Source: Nitrospirota bacterium | GTDB taxonomy: Bacteria > Nitrospirota > Thermodesulfovibrionia > Thermodesulfovibrionales > UBA6898 | Assembly (NCBI GenBank): GCA_016214855.1 | Contig: JACRMT010000015.1 | Location: 20,117 to 84,116 of the forward strand | DNA: 64,000 bases | Direction of reading: 5' to 3' | Shown here: positions 62,214-64,000 of the stretch, one piece after another | How positions within the stretch are numbered: the first letter of the stretch is position 1 | Layout: each line of letters starts with the position of its first letter | Program-made: the position numbers and the translations under genes | The notes under the pieces: generated by a model | What the model was told of the DNA's origin: nothing | Database searches by the model: none | What the model saw: only the letters and a program-made list of their open reading frames with translations

Positions 62214-63746
62214 TCAGAAGAGACCCCGGTCAAGGGAGCGGTACTGGATCGCTTCGGAGATATGGCTCGCTGATATGGCTTCAGCCTGTTCCATATCGGC
62301 AATGGTGCGGGAAAGCTTCAGTATCCGTGAATAGGCCCGTGCTGACAGGCCCAGCTTCTGCATTGCTGTTTCAAGAAGATTTACAGCATCCGTGTTGAGC
62401 TTGCAGTATTTTTTGATATGGCGGGTCTTCATCTGGCCATTGCTGTAGATCTTGTCGTTTTTGAAACGGTCGAGCTGAAGGTTCCGCGTCTGCACGACCC
62501 GGCCCCTGATCGTCTCTGACGTCTCTCCATCGTAATCAGTTGAGAGCTCCTTGTACGGCACTGCCGGCACCTCAACATGAATGTCTATCCTGTCAAGAAG
62601 AGGGCCTGACATCTTCCGCCTGTACCGCTGGATCTGACCGGGAGCACAGGTGCAGGCATGTTTCGGATCGCTGAGGTACCCGCAGGGACAGGGGTTCATG
62701 GCGCTCACCAGCATAAAAGAAGCCGGATAGGTTATGGATGCCAAGGAGCGGGATACCGTAACCTCGCCGTTTTCGATCGGCTGCCTGAGCACTTCAAGTG
62801 CGTTTCTTTTGAATTCCGGTGTTTCATCAAGAAACAGAACACCATGATGTGCGAGGCTGACCTCTCCCGGCTTTGGGACCTGGCCTCCGCCGATAAGCGC
62901 AACATCGGATATCGTGTGATGTGGCGCCCGATATGGCCTCGTTGCCAGAAGCGGTTGGCCATCCTTGAGCAGCCCGGCAACGCTGTGTATGCGTGTTGTT
63001 TCGAGGGCCTCTTCAAAGGTCATCTGCGGAAGGATGGTCGGCAGCCTTTTGGCAAGCATGGTCTTGCCTGAGCCGGGCGGCCCGATAAGAAGAACATTAT
63101 GGCCGCCTGCTGCAGCAACTTCGAGCGCACGCTTTGCATGCTCCTGGCCTTTTACTTCCGAAAAATCCTCTTCATAAGAAGAGAGTTCCCGCATATTGGT
63201 GGTGATGTCAACGGTATAAGGCAAGAGGTTCTTTTCCTGACGCAAAAAAGCGATCAGGTCAGGAAGGCTCTGAACCCCGATCACCTGAACCCCGGATACT
63301 ACCGCTGCCTCAGGGGCATTCTCCACAGGCACAATAAGCCCTTTCAGGCCGAGATCCCGAACCTTCAGTGCCATCGAAAGGGAGCCGCGAACCGGCTTGA
63401 TCCTGCCGTCAAGAGACAGTTCTCCGGTAAAAACATATCCATTGATCGCTTCGGGTTCGATTAATCCTTCAGAGGTTATGATGCCGATGGCGATCGGAAG
63501 ATCAAAAGAAGAGCCTTCTTTTTTCAGGTCAGCTGGAGCCAGATTTACGGTGATCTGCTTGAGCGGAAAATTGAAGCCGATATTCTTGAGCGCAGCCCTT
63601 ACCCGGTCCCGGCTTTCTTTTACTGCTGCATCCGGCAGCCCTACCATCGAGAAATGAGGAAGGCCCCGCGAAGAGATATCGACCTCTACCTCTACCGGAA
63701 AAGCCTCAATGCCGATGATACTTGCGGAAAGTACCTTTGAGAGCAT
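62214..63746 (-). CDS. comM: ComM/YifB-family AAA+ ATPase
   Basis: A 510-residue Mg-chelatase-like protein. The N-terminal Lon-protease-like domain (DISSRGLPHFSMVGLPDAAVKES) precedes the AAA domain with GPPGSGKTMLAKRLPTILP, VLFLDETPEFKRNALEVLRQP and SAMNPCPCGYLSDPKHACTCAPGQIQRY. The C-terminus is ARAYSRILKLSRTIADME then AISASHISEAIQYRSL. ComM helps branch migration during natural transformation, which fits the comF and pilus genes nearby. A short fossil of its 3' end is at 43902-43963. Confidence 0.94.
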   Translation of the reverse strand: MLSKVLSASIIGIEAFPVEVEVDISSRGLPHFSMVGLPDAAVKESRDRVRAALKNIGFNFPLKQITVNLAPADLKKEGSSFDLPIAIGIITSEGLIEPEAINGYVFTGELSLDGRIKPVRGSLSMALKVRDLGLKGLIVPVENAPEAAVVSGVQVIGVQSLPDLIAFLRQEKNLLPYTVDITTNMRELSSYEEDFSEVKGQEHAKRALEVAAAGGHNVLLIGPPGSGKTMLAKRLPTILPQMTFEEALETTRIHSVAGLLKDGQPLLATRPYRAPHHTISDVALIGGGQVPKPGEVSLAHHGVLFLDETPEFKRNALEVLRQPIENGEVTVSRSLASITYPASFMLVSAMNPCPCGYLSDPKHACTCAPGQIQRYRRKMSGPLLDRIDIHVEVPAVPYKELSTDYDGETSETIRGRVVQTRNLQLDRFKNDKIYSNGQMKTRHIKKYCKLNTDAVNLLETAMQKLGLSARAYSRILKLSRTIADMEQAEAISASHISEAIQYRSLDRGLF

Positions 63747-63859
63747 GAATTGAAATCCCCTCCAAAATTCTGAAACAGAATAGCATTAACAGGGAACAAA
63801 GGCAAGAATGCATCGAGGGGAAGTGCTTAATTACCAGCGCAGATTTCTTTATGTTACGT

Positions 63860-63898
63860 ACAGAGAAAGAGGAGACTATCTGTCTCCTCTTTCTCTGT
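63860..63898. terminator. Long perfect hairpin, likely terminator or mRNA end
   Basis: ACAGAGAAAGAGGAGAC and GTCTCCTCTTTCTCTGT form a 17-bp perfect stem with the loop TATCT, about 30 bases past the end of the leftward gene at 63927. Neither strand has a good T-run directly after it, so it may end or protect transcripts by another route. Confidence 0.55.
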
Positions 63899-63926
63899 GT
63901 ATGCTCTGTCTTCTGCTTTTGTTGTC

Positions 63927-64000
63927 TTAATTGCTCTTGGCTGCTGCCTCTGCTGTCTCCTTTACTTCTGCTGATGCTGATACCGCCTCTACTGCATACC
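63927..64000 (-). CDS. C-terminal end of a leftward gene, partial
   Basis: The last 24 codons of a protein that runs past the right edge of the window: an Ala/Glu-rich tail (AVEAVSASAEVKETAEAAA...KSN) before TAA. Such acidic-alanine tails occur on ribosomal proteins and chaperones among others, so no identity is given. A strong hairpin follows the stop. Confidence 0.55.
   Translation of the reverse strand, partial: YAVEAVSASAEVKETAEAAAKSN

Overview
This is a bacterial chromosomal window with moderate GC and dense, mostly leftward-transcribed operons joined by ATGA-type overlaps. The gene content is type IV pili with minor pilins, a Frz-like chemosensory operon, an Mvh-type [NiFe] hydrogenase with HdrA, BioA, IspD/IspF and a MORC/HSP90-like ATPase. 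This suits an anaerobic or microaerobic Gram-negative such as Nitrospirota (Thermodesulfovibrionia) or a deltaproteobacterial lineage. That placement is inference from gene content, because no database search was possible.

Layout. 0.2-1.1 kb: a toxin-antitoxin locus with a decayed second toxin. 1.2-10.7 kb: a type IV pilus minor-pilin operon (PilV, PilW, PilX, a large PilY1, GspH/FimT, a lipoprotein) plus a second GspH-type pilin upstream. 11.0-11.8 kb: VapBC with a frameshifted toxin. 12.3-14.3 kb: two tandem DsbC-like periplasmic thioredoxin-fold proteins. The second has an in-frame TGA exactly at the first active-site cysteine, followed by a candidate bacterial SECIS hairpin. 14.3-20.4 kb: bioA and an envelope glycosylation set (UPF0104-type membrane protein, GT2, PAP2-GT39 fusion) with a CheY-like regulator. 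20.4-24.7 kb: a CRP/FNR regulator, tRNA-Leu(CAA), a QueG-like ferredoxin, ComF, a PilZ protein and purA. 24.7-30.5 kb: serA with a class V aminotransferase, a DegP/HtrA protease, ispD and ispF. 30.5-31.5 kb: ParDE with a nonsense-mutated toxin, and an orphan membrane protein. 31.5-36.2 kb: an operon of HEAT protein, HD hydrolase, GHKL ATPase and RecQ. 36.3-38.4 kb: a cysE-cysS fusion. 38.5-43.8 kb: a metzincin lipoprotein, a PAS/GAF sensor, ribF and gene fragments. 44.0-56.3 kb: an 11-gene chemosensory operon (two CheW, MCP, CheB, CheR-TPR, CheA-REC) continuous with a partner-switch cassette (PP2C phosphatase, anti-sigma kinase, STAS), a PilB-type ATPase and a GGDEF output protein. 56.4-62.0 kb: TusA, MvhD, HdrA, a maturation protease, and the hydrogenase large and small subunits. 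62.2-63.7 kb: comM/yifB, then the C-terminus of a leftward gene cut by the window edge.

How the parts may connect (inference). The pilus genes, PilB-like ATPase, PilZ protein and GGDEF protein point to surface motility controlled by a Frz-type pathway and cyclic-di-GMP. The Mvh-HdrA set would feed H2 electrons into flavin-based bifurcation, but HdrB and HdrC are not in the window. The most notable single item is the predicted selenocysteine DsbC-like protein at 13523-14284.
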